From NCBI RefSeq assembly GCF_001690595.1, contig NZ_LZHH01000111.1, forward strand, positions 42,924 through 106,923: 64,000 bases of DNA, written 5' to 3'. The notes under the pieces were generated by a model. That model saw only the letters and a list, made by a program, of their open reading frames with translations. It was not told where the DNA came from and ran no database searches. The stretch's first letter is position 1. Every line of letters starts with the position of its first letter. Source of the stretch: Gilliamella sp. Choc5-1. Lineage in GTDB: Bacteria > Pseudomonadota > Gammaproteobacteria > Enterobacterales > Orbaceae. The position numbers and the translations under genes are program-made. Shown in pieces: positions 8,896 through 19,900 of this stretch.

Positions 8896-9267
8896 TTATT
8901 GTTCTTCTACAGGCTTAGGCTCTAAATTTTGTTCGGTTGGATTGATAGTTGATGGTTGTGTTACTTTATCAACATTTTGTTGTAAAGTTTCACTTGTTGC
9001 GTTAGTTGCTTGAACTTGTGACTCGGCTACCACTTTATCTAAACGTATATAAACAATATATTGCTGCCCATGATCACATGAACCTACAATTTTACCTTCA
9101 ATTTGTTCTTTGGGCGTGTCAGTTGATTCTAATTTTAGTTGAAAGTGTGATGGATCAACACCATTATTTTTAATTTTTTCACCAATATTACGGCTAATTT
9201 CGTCACAATTTGAAGCTGTAGCGATCATAGATACCCCAAGTAAAAATACACCAATTAATTTTTTCAT
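8896..9267 (-). CDS. DUF1161-type secreted small protein
   Basis: The start is placed at the ATG at 9267, not at the upstream in-frame ATG at 9324, because AAAGGAAAG lies just before it and MKKLIGVFLLGVSMIATAS is a clear signal peptide. The 123-residue product has the DUF1161 pattern: CDEISRNIGEKIKNNGV ... VGSCDHGQQYIVYIR, with two cysteines likely disulphide-bonded in the periplasm. The C-terminal 40 residues are low-complexity (Gln, Thr, Pro, Glu) and extend beyond the usual domain. Function unknown. Confidence 0.75.
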   Translation of the reverse strand: MKKLIGVFLLGVSMIATASNCDEISRNIGEKIKNNGVDPSHFQLKLESTDTPKEQIEGKIVGSCDHGQQYIVYIRLDKVVAESQVQATNATSETLQQNVDKVTQPSTINPTEQNLEPKPVEEQ

Positions 9268-9655
9268 TTTCTTTCCTTTTAGATATGATGTAACTACTGC
9301 ATGCAGTATAAAACGATTGATCAATCTGCCTATCTTATATTTAACAAGTGGTTAAAAATACACTTAAAATCATTACATACTAATAATTCAATCATTTTGT
9401 TGGATACAATTAAAACAACCTAATTAACTTGATTTATTCACTATACAATTTGATAAGTACTTAACAAACCTGTTGATAACTATATAATATATTAATTATT
9501 AATGATTTTTTGTTAAGGCTGAATAATAAACGATTTATTTTGAAATTTTAATTTAATCTCAAAAAGTAAGTTTATTAATTCTCTATCACCTTTTATTACT
9601 ATTAATAAAATAAAAAATCAAGCTGATTGATTAAAACTAAATCAGTTAGCATCAA
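9268..9655. other. AT-rich intergenic region
   Basis: These 388 bases between the DUF1161 gene and the SemiSWEET gene are very AT-rich, with many short A/T runs. No coding region, RNA gene, hairpin terminator or recognised repeat was found. Confidence 0.5.
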
Positions 9656-9919
9656 TTAAAGAGCAGTAAAAAAAGCAATTAAACCAAAAAATACACCTGG
9701 TGAATTAGCAATTGCAATTGGCCAATCTTTCTTTTCTCTCAATAAGCCATAACAAACCCAAAGTGTACAGTTTATAGATGCGGCTAACGGTTGAGTAGGA
9801 TTGGATTTAAAACCGTGTAAATTATCGATGATTTGTGGAATATAAGAAACATACATCCCTAACGATGCTATTGTAGCGATAATTCCTAAAATCCGAAAAG
9901 CTTTTGGTGAAAGATGCAA
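9656..9919 (-). CDS. SemiSWEET-type sugar transporter
   Basis: The 87-residue protein has three predicted helices and the SemiSWEET signature: the YIPQII PQ-loop near residues 26-31, and the second-helix SINCTLWVCYGLL. SemiSWEETs form dimers that let mono- or disaccharides equilibrate across the membrane. The ribosome-binding site AGGAGG is reached by the sequence just upstream (complement of cctcct at 9924-9929). It is a single-gene unit. The substrate cannot be inferred. Confidence 0.85.
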   Translation of the reverse strand: MHLSPKAFRILGIIATIASLGMYVSYIPQIIDNLHGFKSNPTQPLAASINCTLWVCYGLLREKKDWPIAIANSPGVFFGLIAFFTAL

Positions 9920-10138
9920 AATTGCCTCCTATTATCGTTTATTTAAAATTATCTTATACTAAAATAATACAAATCATTAACTAAATTTGATTTTTCATCA
10001 CTTTGTAAATGATTGTAATATTGACCAATTAGCCCAAACTCAATTTACTTCAAAAAAAACTCGACATTAATTAAAAAACTATTATCCTATTGTTGCTTTT
10101 TGGCAAATTCAAATAGAACAACAATATAAGGATTAAAA

Positions 10139-10516
10139 ATGGATATAAATAAAACAAATACAATTTCTTTTCAAACTAATGAATTATTGATAAAACATAT
10201 GCGTTTTATTGCTACTATGCAACAAGTTTTTGGCGTTATTTTTATAATTATGGGTGCTTTTGCCTGTCTAGGTATAATCACTGCTATTATTGGTATTCCA
10301 CAAATTATTGCTGGGGTAAAACTTTTTAAGTCAGGAGGAGCATTTAGCTTAGCAGCAACGCTTAAAAAAGAAAACGATATTATTGATGCTATTGAAAATC
10401 TATATAGTTACTGGAAATATTGTCTAATTACATTTATCGCATCAATTCTGTTTTTCATTGTATACATGATAATTGTTATTACTATTATTGCTTCATATAG
10501 TAACGGTTATTATTAA
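10139..10516 (+). CDS. Small membrane protein, DUF5362-like
   Basis: This 125-residue protein has two hydrophobic hairpins (about residues 28-62 and 93-122). Between them is the helix ASLAATLKKENDIIDAIENLYSYWK-like segment. The layout resembles DUF5362 proteins of unknown function, recognised only by eye. It starts after AAGGA and is convergent with bamE, with which it shares a terminator. Confidence 0.6.
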   Translation: MDINKTNTISFQTNELLIKHMRFIATMQQVFGVIFIIMGAFACLGIITAIIGIPQIIAGVKLFKSGGAFSLAATLKKENDIIDAIENLYSYWKYCLITFIASILFFIVYMIIVITIIASYSNGYY

Positions 10517-10555
10517 TAACTATCGTTATAATTTAATATTTTTTACATATAAAAT

Positions 10556-10586
10556 AAAAACCTCGTTAATAAACGAGGCTTTTTAT
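10556..10586. terminator. Shared terminator between small membrane protein and bamE
   Basis: The stem AGCCTCG / CGAGGCT (CCTCGTT / AACGAGG on the plus strand) has T-rich sequence on the right and A-rich sequence on the left, so it is bidirectional for the convergent genes. Confidence 0.85.
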
Positions 10587-10597
10587 CTATATTTTTA

Positions 10598-11014
10598 TCA
10601 AGATTCAGGAATATCGTCGTCAGATTTAGTATCAATTGGGTCAGATATGCCTTGTTTATTCATCTCTTCTAATGATTTGGAGCCTTCTAGTTCTGAGGCC
10701 TTGATATCTTTCACAATGCCCATATCATCGAAATAAACAGCATAACTTCTTTGACTAACTTCACCATGTTGAGGTTGTTGACGGAAAATATAATACCAAA
10801 CATTATCACCAAAAACAGAAGTTAACATTGGCGAGCCCATAATAAACACAACTTGTTCTTTGCTTTGCCCTACTTGCAATAACTCAATAGCATCCGGTGT
10901 TACATAATTACCTTGATTGATATCAGGCCTATATACCCAGCGATCAATAACAGAACAACCTGTTAATAAAACACTCGTTACAACTGCAAGTGCGGAAAAT
11001 TTACGAAACAGCAT
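10598..11014 (-). CDS. bamE: BamE, outer-membrane protein assembly lipoprotein
   Basis: The 138-residue protein has a lipoprotein signal with lipobox LTGC (C20). The SmpA/OmlA domain follows: VYRPDINQGNYVT, LQVGQSKEQVVFIMGSP and WYYIFRQQPQ. BamE is an accessory subunit of the BAM complex, helping BamA and BamD fold beta-barrel proteins. The acidic Asp/Ser tail after residue 115 is longer than the E. coli protein (113 residues). Confidence 0.95.
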   Translation of the reverse strand: MLFRKFSALAVVTSVLLTGCSVIDRWVYRPDINQGNYVTPDAIELLQVGQSKEQVVFIMGSPMLTSVFGDNVWYYIFRQQPQHGEVSQRSYAVYFDDMGIVKDIKASELEGSKSLEEMNKQGISDPIDTKSDDDIPES

Positions 11015-11226
11015 CTACACTTAATCCATTCTTTAAAATTCAATGACCTGTATTATCGCTGATCTTTTAATTAAGTGCTAGCCAAATTAATAAATTCTTT
11101 CGAAGTTATGTAATGAAATAGTAATAACATTTGATAATATAAATTATTACTTGACTTTTACTTATGTATCTACAAACTAATCACCTTATTAATAAACCTT
11201 ACCAATCAACTATCCAAAGGTAAAAA

Positions 11227-11838
11227 ATGAAGTTAGAAACTATTGAACAAAAAGCAAGCTATGCACTCGGCTTACAAATTGGACAGCAATTAAAAGAATC
11301 TGGGTTGAACAATTTAGAACTAAATGCGTTAAAATTAGCAATGGAAGACGTATTATCGGGTAATCAACCTGCTCTGCCACTACAAGAATTACATGAAGCA
11401 TTACGCCATGTACATGAACAAGCGACCAAAGAAAAGGCCAAACAAGCAGAAAAAATTGCTCAAGCAGGTAAAGATTTTCTAGCAGAAAACATCAAAAAAG
11501 ATGGCATTAAATCAACTGAATCTGGTTTACAGTATGAAATCATCAAACAAGGCGATGGCGATTTACCGAAAGCAACTGATCGAGTGCAAGTTCATTATAC
11601 AGGTCAATTGATTGATGGCACTGTATTTGATAGCTCTGTAGAACGTGGCCAACCTGCTGAGTTTCCAGTCAATGGCGTAATTCAAGGCTGGGTTGAAGCG
11701 TTACAACTTATGCCAGAAGGTTCAAAATGGCGTTTATATATTCCTCAAGAATTAGCTTATGGTGCTCAAGGTGCTGGCGCATCAATTCCACCATACAGCG
11801 CATTAATTTTTGATGTTGAATTATTAAAAGTTTTATAA
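11227..11838 (+). CDS. fklB: FklB, FKBP-type 22-kDa peptidyl-prolyl isomerase
   Basis: The 203-residue protein has an N-terminal dimerisation helix bundle (residues 1-85) and a C-terminal FKBP domain with [18 protein letters not shown] and [23 protein letters not shown]. coli FklB has 206 residues. No signal peptide is present, so it is cytoplasmic, unlike the related FkpA. AAAGG precedes the ATG, and it is followed by its own terminator. Confidence 0.94.
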   Translation: MKLETIEQKASYALGLQIGQQLKESGLNNLELNALKLAMEDVLSGNQPALPLQELHEALRHVHEQATKEKAKQAEKIAQAGKDFLAENIKKDGIKSTESGLQYEIIKQGDGDLPKATDRVQVHYTGQLIDGTVFDSSVERGQPAEFPVNGVIQGWVEALQLMPEGSKWRLYIPQELAYGAQGAGASIPPYSALIFDVELLKVL

Positions 11839-11843
11839 GCAAG

Positions 11844-11874
11844 AATGGACGCTACTTGGCGTCCATTTGTTTTG
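11844..11874 (+). terminator. Terminator after fklB
   Basis: A 9-base stem AATGGACGC / GCGTCCATT with a 6-base loop is followed by a weak T-run (TGTTTTG). It lies between convergent fklB and the MFS gene. Confidence 0.7.
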
Positions 11875-11879
11875 AACTA

Positions 11880-13076
11880 TTATCGTTTAGGAAGATGATA
11901 AGCACTAAACGCCGCCAGTAACAATAAAATACTTGCTGTACCAAACGCAACTAAATGAGTGTGTAAATGATCATAAGCCCATCCACCTAACCATGAACCA
12001 ATCATCGCACCAATTTGATGTCCCAAATAGGTTAATCCTGAAAGTAGTCCCACAATTTTTACACCATAAATATCAGCGGTAATGGCTCCAGACATCGACA
12101 AAGCACCAGCCCAAACCAAACCACCCACTGCTGCAATAGTAAAAAGCTGCCATTTAGTTGATACTAAAACAAGAGCAATAAAACCTAAACCTCGTATTAA
12201 ATAGACCATCATTAAAATGTTTTTTCGTTGCACTATATCAGATAAATAACCCAAAACTAAGGTACTAAAAATAGCGACTAAACCAATCAAACCAATACCA
12301 TTAGAGCTAGTGATAAGATCAAATCCATGATCGATAAGCATTGGGACTCCATGTGTTCCTAATAAATTCATACTGAAGCCACAGGTAAAAAGCCCAAAAC
12401 TCAGTTGCCAAAATGGACGTGTTTTTAACACATCTATAAGTTTGATACTAGGCTCTATTTTTTGATTGATAACAGGCTCTATACTAGAGACTTCGATTTC
12501 AGGTTGATTATCTTTCATAATAAACAAAGCAATAGGCAAAGCGATAATCATAAAAATCACAGCAAACGAAATTAGCGTTGTTTGCCATCCATAAATAGGA
12601 ATGAAGAAAGCAAAAACAGGTAACATCACTGCAATACCTGCCATACTTCCTGTTGATAAAATAAATAAAGCAAATCCTCTACGCTTGATAAACCAACGTG
12701 CCACAATAGGCGTAAAACTGACAGAACCAACAAAAGAAGTACCAAAAGATAATGCAACACCAAAAGATAGAAAAAAGTTCCAATAATCAGTTGAGTTAGC
12801 AGCCCAAACAGTAGAAATAATAATAATGATGGAACCAAATTTTAGGACAAAACGAGTGCCATATTTACCAACTAAATATCCCGCTATTGGCATAGCAATT
12901 CCAGAGAAAAGCATACCTATAGCAATAATTCCAGAAAGAACGCTACGACTAAAATTAAGATCATTTGCAATGGGAAGAAAAAAAACTCCCATACTCATCC
13001 TCAAACCACTAGAAAGCAAAGTGAGAAAAGAAGCCGCAATAACGATATTCCAACCAAAATACCACGGAGATCGCAT
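11880..13076 (-). CDS. MFS transporter of unknown substrate
   Basis: The 398-residue protein has twelve predicted membrane helices and major-facilitator motif A-like loops (GYLVGKYGTRFVLKFGS; GYLSDIVQRKNILMMVY). The opening RSPWYFGWNIVIAASFLT and the organisation resemble monocarboxylate/oxalate-formate-type (OFA/MCT-like) carriers. The substrate is not predictable. It is a single gene, divergent from dapB. Confidence 0.8.
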   Translation of the reverse strand: MRSPWYFGWNIVIAASFLTLLSSGLRMSMGVFFLPIANDLNFSRSVLSGIIAIGMLFSGIAMPIAGYLVGKYGTRFVLKFGSIIIIISTVWAANSTDYWNFFLSFGVALSFGTSFVGSVSFTPIVARWFIKRRGFALFILSTGSMAGIAVMLPVFAFFIPIYGWQTTLISFAVIFMIIALPIALFIMKDNQPEIEVSSIEPVINQKIEPSIKLIDVLKTRPFWQLSFGLFTCGFSMNLLGTHGVPMLIDHGFDLITSSNGIGLIGLVAIFSTLVLGYLSDIVQRKNILMMVYLIRGLGFIALVLVSTKWQLFTIAAVGGLVWAGALSMSGAITADIYGVKIVGLLSGLTYLGHQIGAMIGSWLGGWAYDHLHTHLVAFGTASILLLLAAFSAYHLPKR

Positions 13077-13189
13077 AATAACTCCTAATTATATTTTTAT
13101 ATAAAACGGTTCAAAAATTGTAGCATTTAAGTTTAGCTGATGTGTATAAGTTATGTATTTTCCGCTATAATATTTATTTATATTAATAA

Positions 13190-14029
<840 letters not shown>

Positions 14030-14036
14030 TTTGAAA

Positions 14037-14543
14037 ATGTCAGATGAAATCTGGATGCGCCGTGCACTCATGCTTGCTAAACACGCCGAATCGCTTGGAG
14101 AAATCCCTGTCGGTGCGGTGATTGTTGATGAAAACAATCAAATTGTTGGCGAAGGCTTTAATCAATCCATTATCAAACATAATCCTACTGCGCATGCTGA
14201 AATGATAGCGATTGAGCAAGCTGGTAAAAATTTAAATAACTATCGCATAATTAATACCACGCTTTATGTCACACTGGAGCCTTGTATTATGTGCGCAGGT
14301 GCCATTATCCATAGCCGTATTAAACGTATTGTTTATGGTGCTAGTGATTATAAAACTGGTGCAGCTGGCTCATTTATCAATATTCTTGCTCAGCAAGGCA
14401 TCAACCATTATGCAGAAGTAACTGGCGGAATACTAGCTAACGAGTGTAGCACTATGTTAAGTGAATTTTTTAAAAAGCGGCGTTTACAAAAAAAAATAAT
14501 TAAAAATAGTTGTCAAAAAGTTTCAGGAAAACTAGGTGTTTGA
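14037..14543 (+). CDS. tadA: TadA, tRNA(Arg) adenosine-34 deaminase
   Basis: The ATG at 14037 (MSDEIWMRRAL) is chosen over an in-frame TTG at 14031 because it fits the family start. The product is 168 residues and has the zinc deaminase motifs HAE (H53, E55) and PCIMC (C83, C86). It converts A34 of tRNA-Arg(ACG) to inosine and is normally essential. It begins 7 bases after dapB, so co-transcription is likely. The basic C-terminal tail is ordinary for the family. Confidence 0.95.
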   Translation: MSDEIWMRRALMLAKHAESLGEIPVGAVIVDENNQIVGEGFNQSIIKHNPTAHAEMIAIEQAGKNLNNYRIINTTLYVTLEPCIMCAGAIIHSRIKRIVYGASDYKTGAAGSFINILAQQGINHYAEVTGGILANECSTMLSEFFKKRRLQKKIIKNSCQKVSGKLGV

Positions 14544-14667
14544 GTATAAAAAATAAAATTTTTTCTTATCTTAGTTTAATAAAAAATGGGGTCGCTTATT
14601 CTTTTTATTAAGGAATATTGCTAGAATTTAAATTAATTTTTTTGAAAAAATAATTTGAGTATTATTA

Positions 14668-15207
14668 ATGAAAAAACATACATTAGAAATGATGATATCA
14701 GCTAATGATATCCAAAACCGTGTCATCGAGCTTGGACAACAAATTAGTAAAGATTATCAAAATAGTCAAAACGAACTTATTTTAGTTGGGCTTTTACGTG
14801 GCTCTTTTATTTTTATGGCAGATTTGAGCCGTGAAATCACAGTCGGACACGAGGTTGATTTTATGACCGCCTCTAGTTATGGCAATGCAGTCATTAGTAA
14901 TCGTGATGTTAAAATATTAAAAGACTTAGATGAAGATATTCGCGATAAAGATGTGCTAATTATTGAAGATATTATAGATACAGGTAATACCTTGAGTAAG
15001 GTAATGGCGATATTAAAATTACGTCATCCTCGTAGCATTGAAATATGCACACTACTGGATAAACCTTCAAGGCGTGAAGTAGATGTTCCTGTTAAATATA
15101 TCGGATTTTCAATTCCCGACGAATTTGTGGTAGGCTATGGTATTGACTATGCACAGCACTATCGTCATTTACCTTATATTGGCCATGTAAGTTTGCTCGA
15201 ATCTTAA
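14668..15207 (+). CDS. hpt: Hpt, hypoxanthine phosphoribosyltransferase
   Basis: The 179-residue protein matches E. coli Hpt along its length. The PRPP-binding loop [11 protein letters not shown] carries E100 and D101, and [15 protein letters not shown] closes the protein. It turns hypoxanthine into IMP with PRPP, complementing the nucleoside-splitting enzymes at 48-54 kb. The 124 bases before it hold its own AT-rich promoter. No good ribosome-binding site is visible before the ATG. Confidence 0.96.
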   Translation: MKKHTLEMMISANDIQNRVIELGQQISKDYQNSQNELILVGLLRGSFIFMADLSREITVGHEVDFMTASSYGNAVISNRDVKILKDLDEDIRDKDVLIIEDIIDTGNTLSKVMAILKLRHPRSIEICTLLDKPSRREVDVPVKYIGFSIPDEFVVGYGIDYAQHYRHLPYIGHVSLLES

Positions 15208-15224
15208 TATTATACGAGGTATAT

Positions 15225-16940
15225 GTGGCACGATTTTCCTGCTCGGTAGGTTTACTTTTGATAATGACAGCAACATCAAGTTATGCTGATATGAAATTAT
15301 CCATTAAAGGATTATCAGAAGAGTTAGCCGACAACGTTGATGTACGCATTTCATTAATCACCCCTAATAAAGTTGAGGATACACCCAATTTTAAGCGGTA
15401 TTTTGAAAGCGAAGTGAAAAAAGCACTGCGCGCTTTAGGTTATTATTCACCGACTTTTGAATATAACGTGCAAGATGCCAAAGTACTTACCGTTAACATA
15501 TCACCAGGCACACCTGTATTGATTGAGCAACTTAATGTGAATATAACCGGTGATGGACAACAAGACCCTGATTTTAACTATTTATTAAAAAACAACTTAC
15601 CTAAAATCGGTGATGTGCTAAATCATGGTGTTTATGAGTCATTTAAAAAAAGCCTACAAAGTTTATCACTCAAAAAAGGTTACTTCGATGCCGATATGCC
15701 CAAACATCAATTAGCTGTTTCAATGTCTGAAAATAAAGCATTTTGGAATATTGATTACACTACAGGTAAACGTTATCGTCTAGGAAAAGTGACTTTTCAT
15801 AATGCCAAAATTCGGGATGATTATTTAGCTAATATTGTGCCATTTAAAGAAGGTGAAGAATATACTGCCGAACTGTTATCATTGTTAAATAGACGCCTTA
15901 CCTCAACAAGTTGGTTTAATTCTGTAGTGGTTGTGCCTGATTTTCCTCATTTAACAGAAGATAAAATACTTCCAATTGATGTTGAAACCTCGCCACGCAA
16001 AAAAAATAACATGGACTTAGGTTTAGGATTTTCAACAGATAACGGTGTACATGGTAAAATTGGTTGGAATAAACCATGGATAAATAGCCGAGGACAAAGT
16101 TTTCAAAGTAATTTATCGCTATCCTCACCGGAACAAATAATTACCATGAGTTACAAAATACCATTAAAAAAATCCCCTATTGAGCAATATTATACTATTC
16201 AAGGTGGTTATAAAAAAATAGATAATAATGATACCTATTCACGTTCTCATACTTTTGGAATACTACGCAACTGGGATAATTTTTATGGCTGGCAAACCGC
16301 TTTAGGTTTCAATATATTACGCGATGACTTTACCCAAGGTGATGCAAGCTTTAAAACATTTTTATATTATCCTTCAATTAGCTTATCTAGAGTCCGTTCT
16401 GATGGTAGTTTATTAGCAATGTGGGGAGATTCACAACGTTACTCTATTGAAGCTGCTGCAAATTCATTAGGCTCAGATATCAATTTAATTCGCTTTCAAG
16501 CACAACAAACTTGGATTCGCTCTATAAAAAAATCGCATCGATTTATAGCTCGTGGTAATTTTGGCATTATACAAGCAAGCAATTTTGATCGAGTTCCACC
16601 GTCATTTCGATTTTTTGCTGGTGGTGAGCGTAGTATTCGAGGTTATAGTTATCAATCTATTTCACCTAAAGATAAAAAAGACAAATTAAAAGGGGCTTCA
16701 AAACTCATTACAGGCTCAATTGAATATCAATATAATTTATCTGGTTCATGGTGGGGAGCTGCATTTGTTGATACAGGTGAAGCGATAGACAAAGTTGATA
16801 GAAGCAAATTTTATACTGGAACAGGGGTTGGTATTCGTTGGGCTTCGCCTGTTGGACCAATAAAAATGGATTTGGCAACGCCACTTGACAAAAACAAAGG
16901 TTCTATTCATCTATATATTGGTCTAGGAAGCGAATTATAA
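15225..16940 (+). CDS. tamA: TamA, outer-membrane subunit of the translocation and assembly module
   Basis: The start is a GTG at 15225 preceded by GAGG five bases upstream; the ATG two bases earlier is out of frame. The 571-residue protein has a signal peptide (to about SSYA), three POTRA domains (about residues 25-260) and a C-terminal Omp85 beta-barrel with the lid-loop signature GGERSIRGYSYQ. It acts with TamB in envelope assembly, in autotransporter secretion and probably phospholipid traffic. tamB follows with one base between. Confidence 0.94.
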   Translation: MARFSCSVGLLLIMTATSSYADMKLSIKGLSEELADNVDVRISLITPNKVEDTPNFKRYFESEVKKALRALGYYSPTFEYNVQDAKVLTVNISPGTPVLIEQLNVNITGDGQQDPDFNYLLKNNLPKIGDVLNHGVYESFKKSLQSLSLKKGYFDADMPKHQLAVSMSENKAFWNIDYTTGKRYRLGKVTFHNAKIRDDYLANIVPFKEGEEYTAELLSLLNRRLTSTSWFNSVVVVPDFPHLTEDKILPIDVETSPRKKNNMDLGLGFSTDNGVHGKIGWNKPWINSRGQSFQSNLSLSSPEQIITMSYKIPLKKSPIEQYYTIQGGYKKIDNNDTYSRSHTFGILRNWDNFYGWQTALGFNILRDDFTQGDASFKTFLYYPSISLSRVRSDGSLLAMWGDSQRYSIEAAANSLGSDINLIRFQAQQTWIRSIKKSHRFIARGNFGIIQASNFDRVPPSFRFFAGGERSIRGYSYQSISPKDKKDKLKGASKLITGSIEYQYNLSGSWWGAAFVDTGEAIDKVDRSKFYTGTGVGIRWASPVGPIKMDLATPLDKNKGSIHLYIGLGSEL

Positions 16941-16941
16941 T

Positions 16942-19900
16942 ATGGCTAAAAATTTAATTAGAATTAAAAAAGTAAAAAAACTAAAGCGAATACGTAAATG
17001 GAAAAAACGAAGTGTAGCTATTTTAGCTATTATCATCTTTTTAATTACTTTTGTGATCCTATTTATATATACAAGCCTTGGTGTAAAAATAACTACTTAT
17101 GCTTTAAATAAATTGTTACCTGAGTTAAAAATAGCTCAAGTTGAAGGCACCTTTCATGATCTGCATATACAAGGGCTTTCACTTGAATTAAAAGGTATTG
17201 ATGTTCAACTTAATGACGCTTCATTTTCACTCACAGGTCTTTGCCTATTAAAAACTGAAATCTGTATAAATCAATTTAATGCTAATGGCGTAACGGTTAA
17301 TATTGATACTACAAAAATTGAAAATTCACCTAATAAAATCGAAAGTTCAACTGATAATCAACCGATTTCACAAAGCCCTTTTGTAATCAAAACACCATTA
17401 CCAATAGACCTTAAAAAAATTCACTTAACTGATATCAAAGTCACAGTAAATGATATGCAATTTGGCATGTCAGATTTTACTGGTAAAGCTACATGGGTAA
17501 GTCAGCAAATTTATGTTTACCCTGCTGTTGCAACAGATTTAAGTGCTATTTTTGCAGATAATAAAGCAACCGATGTGCCCGTTAAAAACGCAGATGACAA
17601 CAATATTGCACTTAACGAAAAGATCACACAACTATTTAATCAACCTCTACTTGAATCACTACCTCAAGTTAACATTCCATTAGATATTAATGTAACAAGT
17701 TTAACAGGCAATAACTGGCTATTGCATATTGGTGGACAAGATTATCGATTTAATAATGTTGTAATTCAAACCAATATTATTAATAGTCGTATTATTGTAA
17801 AACAACTCGACACCGATGCAACAACACCTTATGCCAATGGGCATGCTTCTGTATCGGGCGAGATTACCTTGCGTGATGACTGGCCGTTATTAGCATTAGT
17901 CAAAGCACATACCGAACAAAACCAATTAAATGCACAATTTTCTGGCAAATTGCTTGGAAAGCTGTTAACCAACGCAACCCTTGATGGCTCAAATCAAATG
18001 AAAATAAACGGGCACATCAATTTTATAGAAAAATATTTACCTATCATGGCTCAAATTGAAGGTAAGCACATTCAATGGCCAATTGAAGGGCAAGCACAGT
18101 ATCAATTAAATGATTTTGCCACATCAATAAATGGTAATGTGCAACAATATCAAATGTCAGCAAAAGGCAATATAAAAGGAAACGAACTGGCCAATACTTT
18201 TTTTGATATTGCCGGAACAGGTACCAATCAAGATACAATCATTGACCATGCTATCATTAAGTTACCTCAAGGTGAAGTTAACATAGCAGGAAAAGCCAAT
18301 TGGCAACAAGCACTACAATGGGATACTAGCATAAAACTCAATAATGTTGATATCACCAAAGAACTACCAAATTATCCAATTCGATTAAATGGCCAATTAA
18401 AAACAACAGGATCATTAGAAGGCAATAAGTGGGAGTTAAAATTATCTGATTTACAGTTAAAAGGTAATATTAATCATGCAGATCTTTTAGCCTCTGGTAA
18501 CCTGTTTATTAATTCTGAAAATAAAGCCACAGCTAATGATTTTGCCATCAAATGGGGAAAAAATCAGATCAATTTAAATGGCTCAATTGAAAAAGGCAAC
18601 CTATTGGCTAAGCTAAATCTTGAATCATTATCGTTATTAGTTGACGGTATGGAAGGATCGGTTGTGGGTAATATTAAACTCAATGGTTCAGCTAACAATA
18701 CCATTATCGATACCAATTTATCGATTAATTCGCTCTCTTTTAATGCAATCAAAGTAGCTAAAGCCAACCTTACAGGAAAAATTGAATACAAAGAACAAAC
18801 CAGTGGCAACATCAAACTTACAGGGCAATCAATAGAACTGCCAAGCCAAACCATTAAAAATGCCAATATCGAACTATCTGGTAACGAGAGTCACCATACA
18901 CTAACGATGAAAATCAATGGCGATCCAGCATCATTAACCACTTCATTAATAGGGAAACTAGATAAAGCTCGCACAAAATGGAGTGGAACAATGCCACATG
19001 CCCTACTCAATTTAGGCAAGAATAATAATTGGCAACTCGTTAAATCTTTGGATTTATCTTATGATATCAACAATCAAATACCTACTATTAATGCTCACTG
19101 CTGGGTAAATGATAATTCAAGTATATGTCTTGATAAACAATTGGTAATTGCTAAAAATACTGATACCATCATTACGCTCAAAAAAATCAATCTATCAAAA
19201 TTGCCAATGCTAAACAATGGTGAAACCAAACTTACTGGTAATGTTAATGGTAAAATAAACATTCAATTTAATAATAACAATACAATACCATCAATAAAAG
19301 CCAATATAACAAGTAATGATGTTTATATTCAACAAATAGTTACCTCGCAAGAACTATCAATACCGTTCAAACTATTTAAAATTGATGCTGAGTTTAATCA
19401 GCAGCAAGCTAAATTAGATTGGAATTTTGACTTAAATAAGCTCGGCAAAATTAACGGTAATATTGCTATTATAGCTCCAACTGAACAAAAAAAATTAACT
19501 GGCCAGTTGAAGATAGATCAATTAGCATTATCAATAATTAATTCATTATTAGACAGCAAAGATTATGCTAAAGGGGCGATTAATGGAATGGTCAAATTTT
19601 CAGGATCATTAAATGACCCACTGTTAACCGGTAACATAAACCTAAAACATAGCGAAATACAATCAAGCCAATTACCGATTGATATTAAATCCGCTAAGGT
19701 TGATATCAATTTCAATGGTAAATCATCCACATTAAAAGGTGTTTTAACCACGCATGCTGGCAACGTTAATATTAACGGTAATGCTAGCTGGAACACTTTT
19801 GATAAATGGCAAGCATCGTTAACGGTTAATGGCGCTGCAATTGAAGTGTCCGTTCCACCAATGATTGTTATGACTGTTGTTCCTGATATAAAAATCAATG

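Noticed and set aside
11880..13076. Naming the MFS protein as a specific oxalate or sugar carrier
   Set aside because: Only the superfamily and a loose OFA/MCT resemblance are visible.
18564..18866. Minus-strand frames inside tamB (also at 18044 and 19563)
   Set aside because: They are antisense shadows of a clear tamB reading frame with no family resemblance.
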